Positions 43,898 through 53,635 of a stretch of 64,000 nucleotides of DNA are shown one piece after another (the first letter of the stretch is position 1; each line of letters begins with the position of its first letter). A program made the position numbers and the translations under genes. The notes beneath the pieces were generated by a model. That model was not told the DNA's origin, ran no database searches, and saw only the letters and a list, made by a program, of their open reading frames with translations. Origin of the DNA: Bacteroidaceae bacterium (lineage in GTDB: Bacteria > Bacteroidota > Bacteroidia > Bacteroidales > Bacteroidaceae); contig JAGBTN010000021.1 in the NCBI GenBank assembly GCA_017631315.1, forward strand, positions 62,001 through 126,000. Reading direction: 5' to 3'.

Positions 43898-44860
43898 CTA
43901 AAAAGGGAAACAGCCATTAACGTCTTTCTTCTTTAGTTCATTTATAATAATATCGTAATCTTGTAAAGAATGAATGGGAATCAACTTCTTTATATAAATG
44001 GATGTGTTTTTTTTAACGTCACACATCTTGGCAACACCTTCTATACCTAGCATATCAAAAGTTCGGTTTGCAGAAAAATTTATGTCTGAATCATATTCTT
44101 TATTACCAGTAAAAGAAATATAACCAACGATTCTATTAAGTTTTGAAAAGGCTTTAATTGTATATTTAGAACCACCGTCAATTGAACTTTGAATAAGTAT
44201 CAAGGCCGAAGATAGGCCAGCTTGAATACGACTCGCTTTACTGCCAGAAAACAGATCTTCTTTTTTATCAGGTTCGACTTCGGAAATAAGCAAACCATCT
44301 TCTTTCAAAACTTTTTCAGCTAACTCACATGTTATCCTAGATGATGTATGACGGAAATTAAGTCCTCCAGACAATATCCCTATGGTATTTCTAAATACTG
44401 TATCTCCATTTTCAACAGAATGTCTATCTATGCCATCGACAAGACCGTTACAAAGAGCATTATTAATAGAAAAGTACGCGCCAACTTTATTTGCAATACT
44501 ATTTGCTAGAGTCGTAGATTTTCTTGTCCCTATTAATGATATTATATCCTTATTTAGCAATGACATATTTCCTCGCAGATATAACACTGCAGGCGGATTG
44601 CTTAGTTCTCGAAGTTTACTTGGGTATTCAGTATGATATATAGGGAGTATGTGAATGTCTAAATCTTGACATCTTTGTATTACCCTATCAGCCCACTCCA
44701 AGTGTTCAGAAACTAATTCCTTCGTGATTTTATCATTGATTTTTACAAGATAATTTATAATCTCATCTGTATTATTTGAGTTGAATACTGAAACATTCTT
44801 TTTTATAAAAGCATCAGCTATTCCAGAAATCTTGCTTAAAGCTAATAATATCCGTATCAT
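43898..44860 (-). CDS. DprA/Smf-like Rossmann protein (candidate ShosA-like component)
   Basis: This 320-residue protein resembles DprA: a pre-domain ending YPSKLRELSNPPAVLYLRG (79-97), the SLOG/Rossmann start ISLIGTRKST (107-116), GLVDGIDRHSVENG (139-152), GILSGGLNF (161-169), LISEVEP (191-197) and RIQAGLSSALILIQ (211-224). The canonical basic ssDNA-binding residues of housekeeping DprA are partly changed (VSGxARGID is here NGLVDGID). It lies 1 base from the HAD-phosphoribosyltransferase gene. A DprA-like protein next to a phosphoribosyltransferase is the layout of the ShosTA toxin-antitoxin/defence pair, where the DprA-like protein is the antitoxin. The gene is very AT-rich. Confidence 0.8.
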   Translation of the reverse strand: MIRILLALSKISGIADAFIKKNVSVFNSNNTDEIINYLVKINDKITKELVSEHLEWADRVIQRCQDLDIHILPIYHTEYPSKLRELSNPPAVLYLRGNMSLLNKDIISLIGTRKSTTLANSIANKVGAYFSINNALCNGLVDGIDRHSVENGDTVFRNTIGILSGGLNFRHTSSRITCELAEKVLKEDGLLISEVEPDKKEDLFSGSKASRIQAGLSSALILIQSSIDGGSKYTIKAFSKLNRIVGYISFTGNKEYDSDINFSANRTFDMLGIEGVAKMCDVKKNTSIYIKKLIPIHSLQDYDIIINELKKKDVNGCFPF

Positions 44861-44861
44861 A

Positions 44862-46145
44862 TTAATCTATGTTTTCTATATAACCACATCCGTCTCCACC
44901 AAATTGCGGTGGTTGGCATGAATAAAATTTAGAACCTTTTCTCCTGTTAGTTTTAATTACTAAAGGTTTTCCGCATCTAGGACAGATTTTATCATCTAAA
45001 ACTAATAGTGTCATATAGAACAATGTCACAATCAAGATATTTCCAACGTTTTGTTCTTCTAATTTCTTCCTAATTTCAAAAGCTGTTGCTCCTGTAGTTA
45101 ATTGATCGTCCAAAACTATTATATTTTTTCTTTCTAAAGAAGTGTCAAAATTCTTTATGTGAAGATGAGAGCGAATGAAAGACTGTCTTGCCTGGTAGTC
45201 TTTTTCATTTCTAAGAGATGAAGTCATATTTTCATCCCATTCAAACAACTTTACTTTAGGTATAGATGTGCTTATTAAATCAAATATTTCTTTTAACTTG
45301 TTAGGCGGAGTTGTTGAAGACTTATCTGACACATAGGTAAAATAATCCCACTTATAAGAATTAATTTGTTGTAGCCCTTGTAAGTAGTTCTCAACACCTT
45401 TTGCCATAATTGTTAAATCTTCATTTTTCCTTTGGGGATTATCTATCTGATAATACAAATCGGCTTTTGAGAATTTGTCGCAAGAACCGTTTTCTTGTCT
45501 AGCCAAGCACCGAAAGGCAACAATCCGTTGATGTTCCCTATCTCTATAATCCCAAAATTTGACAGATTTACACGTGATTCCACCAATAGATGCGGCTTCG
45601 ATGGATAATAAATTCCCCTGTCTGTTTGAGACAATATTTAGAAGTTCTTGATAACTTTTCGTAATAAATGTCGGGCCATATTTTATAATGCTTCGATAAT
45701 CACCGATACCATCAGTTTCCGAGAATTCACCTTCTGTATATAACTGAATATACGAAGTAAGTATTTTTAGTTTACGTCCTAATTGTATATCTAAAACGCT
45801 ATCGCCAATAATCATAAAATCTTCTTTATTAGTCTTATATAAATTATCAAGATTTACATCTGATTGAATGAATGATAACGTCTTTGCAGTATTTGGTTTG
45901 TCTGCTAAATATAAATATTCTACATTGAAATAGTATTCAACAATAGGACGTACATATTTGGGATGAGAATCAGACAGGATAATAACTCTATGTCCTTGAT
46001 TTTTCAATGTTGAAATAAAATCTACCGAACCATGGAACAAAGGAATTTGAGTTGGATTAAAATCCCGCAACCCATCTTTAAATTCCTTGTACTTCACATC
46101 AGCTGTGTGAGTTAATGTGCCGTCTAAATCTACAAAAACTATCAT
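44862..46145 (-). CDS. HAD phosphatase-phosphoribosyltransferase-zinc ribbon fusion (candidate ShosT-like component)
   Basis: 427 residues in three parts. Residues 1-130 are a HAD domain with catalytic DLDGT (6-10), Ser58 of motif II in ILSDS and GDSVLD (114-119). Residues about 180-380 are a type I phosphoribosyltransferase domain with the PRPP-binding loop VLDDQLTTGATA (344-355). Residues 388-420 are a zinc ribbon with Cys388, Cys391, Cys410 and Cys420, like topoisomerase C-terminal zinc fingers. All key HAD and PRPP residues are present, so both activities are plausible. Next to a DprA-like gene this fits a toxin or effector working on nucleotides or nucleic acid; the substrate is unknown. 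Confidence 0.85.
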   Translation of the reverse strand: MIVFVDLDGTLTHTADVKYKEFKDGLRDFNPTQIPLFHGSVDFISTLKNQGHRVIILSDSHPKYVRPIVEYYFNVEYLYLADKPNTAKTLSFIQSDVNLDNLYKTNKEDFMIIGDSVLDIQLGRKLKILTSYIQLYTEGEFSETDGIGDYRSIIKYGPTFITKSYQELLNIVSNRQGNLLSIEAASIGGITCKSVKFWDYRDREHQRIVAFRCLARQENGSCDKFSKADLYYQIDNPQRKNEDLTIMAKGVENYLQGLQQINSYKWDYFTYVSDKSSTTPPNKLKEIFDLISTSIPKVKLFEWDENMTSSLRNEKDYQARQSFIRSHLHIKNFDTSLERKNIIVLDDQLTTGATAFEIRKKLEEQNVGNILIVTLFYMTLLVLDDKICPRCGKPLVIKTNRRKGSKFYSCQPPQFGGDGCGYIENID

Positions 46146-46159
46146 TTTTAGATTTATTA

Positions 46160-47944
46160 TTAAGACGTTAATAATTTGTCAATATTACTCTCGATAATAT
46201 TTTTATTTCCTAAACCATGTTCTGTGTCAGGTATATATATACTCTTTTCTTGTTTCAGCATTTCTAAATACTTTCTTACATTCTTATCAAGAGTGTAACA
46301 ATCTAAGACATACTTGTCTACAATGATGATAGTGTGTTCTTTTGCACGACTTGTAGCAACATTAAATAGATGTGGTTCTAGTGTTCTAATGTAGGAATAG
46401 TCCGGTACAAAAAAAATTGTTATATCCGTTGTCAATCCTTGTACTCTAGCAACTGTATCTACTATAAGATTCTTTTTGCTTCCTACTTTTTGAGTTATAG
46501 CCATCTGTAGGGCGCGAGCCGTCTTTTTCATACAAGATAAAACAGCAATGTCTTTATTCGGAGAATCATTTAATATACTTGCCACAATGTATGATGCCAT
46601 ATATGTTGCAAATTGAGGAGTACTATCACCAGATGGCATATCTGTTAGAATAAGGGTAGGTCCTCCTTTATTGCTCAATATTTTGCACATTGACGGCAAA
46701 TCATTAAATCTTTTAGATTCATTAGACACAAGAGAGTCGTTGTAGAAAACACCTGTATAGTTCGCACTTCTTTGTCCAAATCTATAAGTGGTTGTTAATT
46801 GATAGATTGGGGATGAACTATTATCTGCCAATAATTTTAGTCCTTCTACCAAAGGCTTGTAATTACAAAATTTAATTCTATCTTGATTCAATATGACTAT
46901 TGGAGATAATTGGTGGATATCACCAACCCATAAATTCTTTTTACCAATTTTGCGACTTGCTGCAAACATGGGAAGTATAGCTTGGCTTGCTTCGTCCATT
47001 ATAACAAAATCAAAAGGTTGTTCAACTGTCAAATCTGCCGCATATCCACTTGTGATGAAATAAGTGGACATCACCAAACATCCTGGCATTGGAGCAATAG
47101 ATTTGATTGTTCCCAAATCTTTGATTTCTCTCAATTCATCAATTGCGATATTTGTTTTAAATATCTTGTGATTATGTAGTAATGGTTTGACTGCAGGCTT
47201 TTCTGCAATTTCCGTTAAGGCTCGATTGGTTAAGGCTGTAACTAACACTGAATGCCCCTCTGCACATAGTCTTGCACAGAGTTCTGCAATCATATATGTC
47301 TTGCCAGTTCCAGGAGGACCTTCCAAGATCATTGTGTCCGTCAATGTCATCTGTGAATACACAAAGCCGGAAACATTATCTTGTTTTATAAGGATTGGCT
47401 CCCAATCTTTTGTCTGGTAGTTAGCATCAAGTACAGAAGCAACTCCTTTGCTATATTTATCCTCTACAACCTTTTGTAAGTTCATAATATAGTCAATAGG
47501 AGGACGTTGTGGAGCAAAGGTCAATACGATATTTGGTGTCTCTTTGATATAATTTGCAAAATCAACACTTACCTTAGAGAAACCTACTAAAGAATATCGA
47601 GGGTCATTGGCTGGAGAATCCCAAATACATACGCATTCGGTAGAATTATATCGTGCGTTATACAAATCACGATATGTCTTGTCTCCCCAATTACGGTAAT
47701 CTTGTAATTCTGGTGGAAGAACCATACATACTAGGAAATCACCCTTTCTCGGTAATGCGCGCGAAATAGGGAATTTCATTATCATTTCTCCATCCTTAAA
47801 AGAAATGAACTGAGCCACATACATCTCCTGACTTGTTTTAAGCAAGGAGATGGCTGTGGTTAAGTATGTCTTTTTGAACTCCTCTGTTTCAGCTTTAAGC
47901 TCATCTTCGAGGAATTGCCAATGCTTTTTTCTATCGATATTCAT
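46160..47944 (-). CDS. SF1 (DNA2/Upf1-like) helicase
   Basis: 594 residues. An N-terminal domain of about 190 residues precedes the helicase core: Walker A GPPGTGKT (209-216), VTALTNRAL (Ia), Walker B VIMDEASQ (Asp317, Glu318), GDIHQLSP (motif III, 341-348), ARVQGLTTDI (motif V) and VATSRAKEHTIIIVD (motif VI). This is the Upf1-like group that opens DNA or RNA. It lies 7 bases after the giant ATPase gene and 14 bases before the HAD-phosphoribosyltransferase gene, so it is probably part of the same operon. Confidence 0.9.
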   Translation of the reverse strand: MNIDRKKHWQFLEDELKAETEEFKKTYLTTAISLLKTSQEMYVAQFISFKDGEMIMKFPISRALPRKGDFLVCMVLPPELQDYRNWGDKTYRDLYNARYNSTECVCIWDSPANDPRYSLVGFSKVSVDFANYIKETPNIVLTFAPQRPPIDYIMNLQKVVEDKYSKGVASVLDANYQTKDWEPILIKQDNVSGFVYSQMTLTDTMILEGPPGTGKTYMIAELCARLCAEGHSVLVTALTNRALTEIAEKPAVKPLLHNHKIFKTNIAIDELREIKDLGTIKSIAPMPGCLVMSTYFITSGYAADLTVEQPFDFVIMDEASQAILPMFAASRKIGKKNLWVGDIHQLSPIVILNQDRIKFCNYKPLVEGLKLLADNSSSPIYQLTTTYRFGQRSANYTGVFYNDSLVSNESKRFNDLPSMCKILSNKGGPTLILTDMPSGDSTPQFATYMASYIVASILNDSPNKDIAVLSCMKKTARALQMAITQKVGSKKNLIVDTVARVQGLTTDITIFFVPDYSYIRTLEPHLFNVATSRAKEHTIIIVDKYVLDCYTLDKNVRKYLEMLKQEKSIYIPDTEHGLGNKNIIESNIDKLLTS

Positions 47945-47951
47945 TATTCAG

Positions 47952-50900
47952 TTAATCAATAAATGATGTACCAACTGATGGTGCCTGTGTATCATTTGCA
48001 GGTGCATCGAATATGTCGCGTGCGTTACCTTCATTAACAGCTTCCATTGCAAGAGAATAACCAACAGTACTTTTTACAGGAGGTATGTTCCTTCCATAAT
48101 TGTACATGTTAGCAATTTGAGGAATGTTTTGATCACACACCTCTTTTATAGACGTAATGCATTTGCCCAGTTTCTCAGGAACATAGTCAAATAGGATAGG
48201 AGGATCCTCCTCCTTGAATCCATGTGGCATGTTGTTACCAAATTCAAAGCTCAACGTTGAATACTGTTTACTAACTGCAGCCAATGTGAGCAATGCTGCT
48301 CTGTTCTCGTTTGACATGTCATTGCTGATTGAAATATTGATGTTACGAACAGGAAGAGCATACAAGGGAATATTTTGCAAACCTGTTACTGTGAGGACAA
48401 ACAGCATAGAACCTTTCAGAGAAAGCAGTTGCCAGTCATACCAGTTAAGGTCAAAATATCTATACTGAGGACCTTTGTAACTGTGTACAACAATAGGAAT
48501 CATATTACCATGACGATCGGAGATACCATAGAGCTGGCTATATGAATGTCTTGCAATTTTTTCGTTGTCAAATTGCAAGCCCAAATCATGTTTTTTATCC
48601 AATTCTCTGAAATACTTAACCACAGCGTCTTTGGCTTCTCCAACATAGCGTTCAATCTCCTCCAGAGAAAGACCTGCATATTGATCCTGATCTGCTCTTA
48701 CGATATGAGTATGACCTTCGAAATCCACAACTTCTTCAATTTCATGGGTCTTAGGTACAATGACAAGATCAGTAGAATCTTCACCTCCAGCAGATGCTTG
48801 CTCGCTTGCAAATTTGTTGACAATATCCTTAACTTGGTCAAGTTTATCAGGTGGACAGTTCTTTAAGACTGCATTAAGATTTTTCAAGTCCTCGACAGAC
48901 GTTTCTACAAGGAAATCCTTAACCGCTCTGATTTTTTCATCTCCCTGTTGTACGATTGCACCTACGAGATCCAATGTTTCACCTTCTCCCAAGGACCACA
49001 CGATAAGAGAGTTCTTTGTTTCTTTGAAGTACTTCATAATATCTTCAAGTCCTGCAACATTATTGCAGAGCTTACCGACAGTAAACACGAGTGAACGGAA
49101 ATCGTTATCTTGTTTATTACCATCATACTCTCTAATCTTAGTATCAATAAACTCACCTATTTCTGAAAGAGTGATAGGTTCTGTCTCTAAGTATGAAGCA
49201 TATTGTGAGTCCAAAGTGAACAGAGATTCTCTAAAGTCATGATTAACATGACAATTAGTAGCGGCAATGTCCTTAATCTCTGGTGGAATATTGTCATCCC
49301 TTCTAACGTCTTGGAACTTACAGAAATTATTGTTCTGATTGAGCCATATTCCAATGCCAGAATCTTTATCTTTTATAATGCCCCAATACTTCTTGCCCTT
49401 ATAGCTATGCAGAAAATCAATCAAAGAATCAATCCAGTGAGTTAACTCGACCTCACTGCAACTAGCAAATGCGCTGTTGAGTCCTTTGAAATTCTGTATA
49501 TTTTCGGAATAAGCTATTCTATTGCATATATACTTGATGTAAAACTCTTGTGCAAAACCCCAGTTGAATCCAGAGTGATTCTCTACATATTTTGCTTCGC
49601 CAAACGTATGGTCAGATATGCTTTTTGCAAAATTATAAAGTTTATTCTCTTCTGGCTCACAGTTTTCTTGACGAATAAGAATTGATATTGTATGACGAGC
49701 AATAGCTTCCTTGGTGCTATCGTTTGCTTCGTCAAATCTCTTTTTTGTATATTCGTATATATCCTTTATTGACAACGGATTCTGCTGCTCGTAGCCCTTT
49801 ATCGTTCTATGGATTAACTGATGACGATATACATCGACAGGGCTAAATGGATTATATGCAACATTCGCCAAGTCTTTGAACTCTTCAGGAATGTCATTGT
49901 CATAACGTAATTCTGAAAGCTTCTTCAGGTTTAGCTGCTGATTTGGGAAAACATCCTGCTCCTTAATCAAATCGCCATGAGAATGGTCGCGATAGAATTG
50001 GATGTATTTATCCAGCCAAGATAATGTTTCATCATCAGTCTTTGCTGTTGTAAAGAAAGAAGATGCAACATTTGCTACAGTACTCTTAGAAGATATACCT
50101 GTATAACTATTGTTGAACCAATAATTATCAGACTCTTTCCACAAATCCAATTCTGTTGTATCAATAAGTGTATATTGGCTCATTGTTCTATATGCCGAAC
50201 AGAAATCATAAATTGATTTTCTGTTGTTAAGCACAGTTGCATCTGTGGTATTTGGGTATAATGCTAAGATGCTATATGCTACCTTTGAACGTACGTCAAG
50301 ATAAGAACCATTCTTATATATATTAGTACCATTTTTAACATATTCATTCAACTTGTCAATCATCTCTTTCAAACTGAAAGATCGAAGTGTATTTCCAAAT
50401 ACAGTGGCTTCAACATCTGCATCCATCAGCACATGTTGTACTGTAGCGTTGTCTTGGTTTACAGAGTTGTATATATCTTTGAGTATAGCTGGAATACGAG
50501 AACTATGGTCAGAATAAAGTTCCTTCAGTAGTTTAAAGTCACCTCGCTGATTTGGAATGATGGCATAATTGTCGAATTCAATGAGCATATTTTGATCAAC
50601 GAGGAACTTGTAAACCTGATTAAGCCAAGTAATTGTATCTTCGCGTGTTTTTCCTATCTTTGAAGTAAGAGTATTTAAATTCTGAAGATCTGATAAGTCT
50701 TTCAGAAAATCTTCTTTCTCATACTTTAGTTTAGTACCCCATGCATCATATTCAGGACGAACTACATCAAGCCATCCATGAAGATGCTTGAGCACAGGCA
50801 GAACACCACGACCAATGTATTGGCCATGTAACAAGTTATAGAAGGTTTCATTAACCTCCTTTGTCGATGTAGGCGTGAATGAAGGAACAGACAGGTTTAC

Positions 50901-52166
50901 CAGCAAATCTGTTCCATTGTCTGTTTCTACAAGTCTTTCCTGGAGTAGTTGTCTTCTCCAGTTAGTTTGCAGATTCTTGATCCAAGGTGCAGCTACGCTT
51001 TCGCTGTATTCTTCTGAAGATTTAGGGATTCGAGAAGATGCCAACAAATATCTGTTGGTTGCATTCTTTGAAATCAGCCATTCGTTAAACTTCAAAACTG
51101 CATCGACAGCCTTATCAACGATAATTCTATTCGCAATACAGTTTGGATGGTCTGCACTATTGAGAAGGAGTCCATTACGTCTCTCTGTAGGATTGAACTC
51201 AAATCCATTAAGAGTGTAAGGAAAATAGAATTTTTCCGAACCAATCAGAGGAAAATCACGATACAAAACAGGCTGTTTGCTGTCTCGTTTGATAATTTCG
51301 TAGATACCATCCTCTATGTTTACTTCTGTTGTAAGAGCTACCTCATCAGTTATGTAACTCAGATATTTCTTTGTAATATCATCAATTTTTACAACTGACA
51401 ACTGAACATTGTCCCCAAGAGAGGTCGAATCGCAGGTGTAAACCACATTAGTGCCTTTTACACGATCAATTACACGTACTTGCTTAATCTTCTTAGACTG
51501 AGTAACCAGTGTAATTGGCATTGTGTTTATCAGGTCTTCAAGACCGGCAACAGCAGATTCCTGTTTCTCCTGTGTGGTTAAATGATATGTGAATACAGTG
51601 TCAAATGACTGTTCTGTTCGATTCAGCTCATAATTGTTGACAACCTCATAAGCTGTTTCGATATGACGGAGTTCTTCAAGGGTTGTTTCTATTCTTGGAA
51701 GTAGGTCTTCTGAACGATAACCACTTCTATCAAGTACAATCTTGAAGCGTCTATCGATGCCCATATATCTAACAATACCCTCTACATCAATGATGTCAGA
51801 CAATAAGTGTGTACAGATAAAGCCTGTACCAAACTTACCTGTCTGACCTTCAAGATTCTGTGAATCCTTTGAACTTACTTGCTGAACAAGTCCGGTAATA
51901 TTCTTTGTGCTGAAACAATCTCCATTGTGTCGGAATTTCAGTGTGTCTTGGGAAACCAGCTCGATTTCAACTGACACTTTTCCAAAACGGTTAGGAACGT
52001 CTTTAGCATTCTGCAAAAGCTCCCATACCCAACGCTTAGCGGAAGCAGATGGTTCTTCACTAATTTGTGAAAGTAATTGAAAAATCTTATCAGCAGTAAG
52101 TTTATAATTGTTATACGCAATTTCGTCATCTACTGTCATTGGCTTAGTTGTATCCTTCATATACAT
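47952..52166 (-). CDS. Giant sacsin-like GHKL (Hsp90-type) ATPase
   Basis: 1404 residues; the ATG at 52160 is an equal start candidate. Residues 20-230 form a GHKL ATP-binding domain: WELLQNAKD (48-56, the N box with the metal-binding Asn53), FRHNGDCF (the D-x-G box equivalent) and GQTGKFGTGF (107-116, the lid glycines). This arrangement is found in sacsin-type N-terminal ATPases. The remaining 1150 residues are mostly helical with no motif I can name, apart from a conserved-looking ending near YSQLYGISDRHGN. It is the first gene of the operon, with a promoter box at 52204-52211. Large GHKL ATPases of this type occur in several defence loci; a sensor or scaffold role is inferred. Confidence 0.85.
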   Translation of the reverse strand: MYMKDTTKPMTVDDEIAYNNYKLTADKIFQLLSQISEEPSASAKRWVWELLQNAKDVPNRFGKVSVEIELVSQDTLKFRHNGDCFSTKNITGLVQQVSSKDSQNLEGQTGKFGTGFICTHLLSDIIDVEGIVRYMGIDRRFKIVLDRSGYRSEDLLPRIETTLEELRHIETAYEVVNNYELNRTEQSFDTVFTYHLTTQEKQESAVAGLEDLINTMPITLVTQSKKIKQVRVIDRVKGTNVVYTCDSTSLGDNVQLSVVKIDDITKKYLSYITDEVALTTEVNIEDGIYEIIKRDSKQPVLYRDFPLIGSEKFYFPYTLNGFEFNPTERRNGLLLNSADHPNCIANRIIVDKAVDAVLKFNEWLISKNATNRYLLASSRIPKSSEEYSESVAAPWIKNLQTNWRRQLLQERLVETDNGTDLLVNLSVPSFTPTSTKEVNETFYNLLHGQYIGRGVLPVLKHLHGWLDVVRPEYDAWGTKLKYEKEDFLKDLSDLQNLNTLTSKIGKTREDTITWLNQVYKFLVDQNMLIEFDNYAIIPNQRGDFKLLKELYSDHSSRIPAILKDIYNSVNQDNATVQHVLMDADVEATVFGNTLRSFSLKEMIDKLNEYVKNGTNIYKNGSYLDVRSKVAYSILALYPNTTDATVLNNRKSIYDFCSAYRTMSQYTLIDTTELDLWKESDNYWFNNSYTGISSKSTVANVASSFFTTAKTDDETLSWLDKYIQFYRDHSHGDLIKEQDVFPNQQLNLKKLSELRYDNDIPEEFKDLANVAYNPFSPVDVYRHQLIHRTIKGYEQQNPLSIKDIYEYTKKRFDEANDSTKEAIARHTISILIRQENCEPEENKLYNFAKSISDHTFGEAKYVENHSGFNWGFAQEFYIKYICNRIAYSENIQNFKGLNSAFASCSEVELTHWIDSLIDFLHSYKGKKYWGIIKDKDSGIGIWLNQNNNFCKFQDVRRDDNIPPEIKDIAATNCHVNHDFRESLFTLDSQYASYLETEPITLSEIGEFIDTKIREYDGNKQDNDFRSLVFTVGKLCNNVAGLEDIMKYFKETKNSLIVWSLGEGETLDLVGAIVQQGDEKIRAVKDFLVETSVEDLKNLNAVLKNCPPDKLDQVKDIVNKFASEQASAGGEDSTDLVIVPKTHEIEEVVDFEGHTHIVRADQDQYAGLSLEEIERYVGEAKDAVVKYFRELDKKHDLGLQFDNEKIARHSYSQLYGISDRHGNMIPIVVHSYKGPQYRYFDLNWYDWQLLSLKGSMLFVLTVTGLQNIPLYALPVRNINISISNDMSNENRAALLTLAAVSKQYSTLSFEFGNNMPHGFKEEDPPILFDYVPEKLGKCITSIKEVCDQNIPQIANMYNYGRNIPPVKSTVGYSLAMEAVNEGNARDIFDAPANDTQAPSVGTSFID

Positions 52167-52203
52167 ATTATTTTAGTAAAATTGAATTGTCAGATTTTGA
52201 ACA

Positions 52204-52211
52204 CAAATTTA
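52204..52211 (-). promoter_or_regulatory. Candidate -7 box for the island operon
   Basis: TAAATTTG on the minus strand, 38 bases upstream of the first ATG of the six-gene run. Confidence 0.5.
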
Positions 52212-52303
52212 TAAAAAGGATTTGCAGAATCACGAAGAAAACTCCGAAAATCTGTAATTCTCTTGTGAAAAAGTTCGTTTTCTTATTTGTCTACGACCAG
52301 TTG

Positions 52304-53635
52304 TCACCGTTTTCGTCTAGGGGTAGTCAGATTATTATCATTCTTCTTCTCTCCCCATGGCATATCAGATGATGAACCACCTCCACCTGTTCCAACATGA
52401 GTTTGTGTAGGGCCACCTGAAAGCATCTCAAATGTGGCCCCGAGAAGCAGGGCTTGAATCTGGCTCACTTGATCAAACGGCTCAAGGATTTCATTGACTA
52501 GTTCATATTCGGTAAGCTCACCATTCAGATACTTTTGTATAACAGGATTGTACCACTCGAAATACTTCGCCTCCTCAAAGGTCTCATTTCCCACCTTAGT
52601 TTGAATGTGAAGGCTTGGTATGTTTGAATGGCGAGGCGACATGCGAATACCTGTGAGCGTTGCACCTGATGACAGGCGATATCGATGCGGATTGGCCTTT
52701 CTGTCAAGTGTGTCAATACGCTGTTTCTGTTTTTCTATGCTAGCTTCGTGAGCAATGTTCTTTCGCTCGGCAACTTCAGCTCGTTTGATAGCCTTGTCAA
52801 TCTCCTCCATATAACCATTGCGATATTTCGCTAGTTCTGCCTTATGTTGCTCCTTTAGTTGTAGTAGTTCTTGTTCTAATTGAGCTATGCGTTGCTGTAA
52901 CTTTTCTATCTGCTTGTCCTTATCCGATAGTTTTTTCTTTGCTTCGGCCAAATCTCCCGTACCGAAGAATGACAATATCTTTGAACGTCCTTCACGTGCC
53001 TTTTCAACTTCTGCCTGCAATCTCTCTATATCATCTTCGTATTTCATCATCTGCTCACGATAGTGTTGGCTGTTAGTCTTATGTCTAGCAGTAGAACCTA
53101 CTACACCACGTTGCAATCCGAAAGGCTTCATAGCAATTGCATAGGTGTTTTGATAATGGAACAATTTGCCACGAGCCATCACGTCATCTGCGGATAATCG
53201 TGGTCCACTTTTGGTTGCATATTTCTTGTCACCCTCACGCTCCTTGCGTCTGCGCTCTGTGGTCACGATAGGTATAATGGTGGCATGTAGGTGGGGTGTC
53301 TTCTCATCCATGTGCAGCACACACGATACTAGGTTCTCTTCGCCGAATGTATCTTTGAGCCATGATAGATTGGCCTTGATCCATTGGTCAAGTTTACCTT
53401 CACGCTGAAGCTTCATCATCTGCTCATGCGTTCCTGTCAAGATGATACGTATAGTCTTGGTCTGATTCTTACCGACCTTTCGGTGTAAACCTGCATGGTC
53501 TATACGATACTGAATAGCCTCGGTTCTGTTAGCAACTCCTTGCGAAAATTTTATCAGTTCCCGATTCAGGTGTGTCCGCTTTGCATCGGCATTATCCGAC
53601 TCGGTAGCCCAAAGGTGTGGGGAGTCTATTAATTT
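52304..53635 (-). pseudogene. MobV-type relaxase, 5'-truncated remnant
   Basis: The open frame has the MobV signature HMDEKTPHLHATIIPIV (His-x-Asp-Glu-x-Thr-Pro-His-x-His) and a long coiled coil rich in Lys, Glu and Gln. In frame upstream of the first TTG start the protein continues ESDNADAKRTHLNREL, the usual sequence about 30-40 residues into Bacteroides MobV proteins, back to about 53608. There it stops: the start codon and the first conserved stretch are missing and the fucosidase gene begins. The gene is therefore cut at its 5' end by the island junction. MobV nicks oriT for mobilisation; without its N-terminus it is probably inactive. Confidence 0.8.

Noticed and set aside
53201-53211. 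11-base copy of the tRNA 3' end (TGGTCCACTTT, also at 41788-41798) as a right attachment site
   Set aside because: It lies inside the MobV coding region where it encodes residues normal for the family, and 11 bases with no extension is too short.
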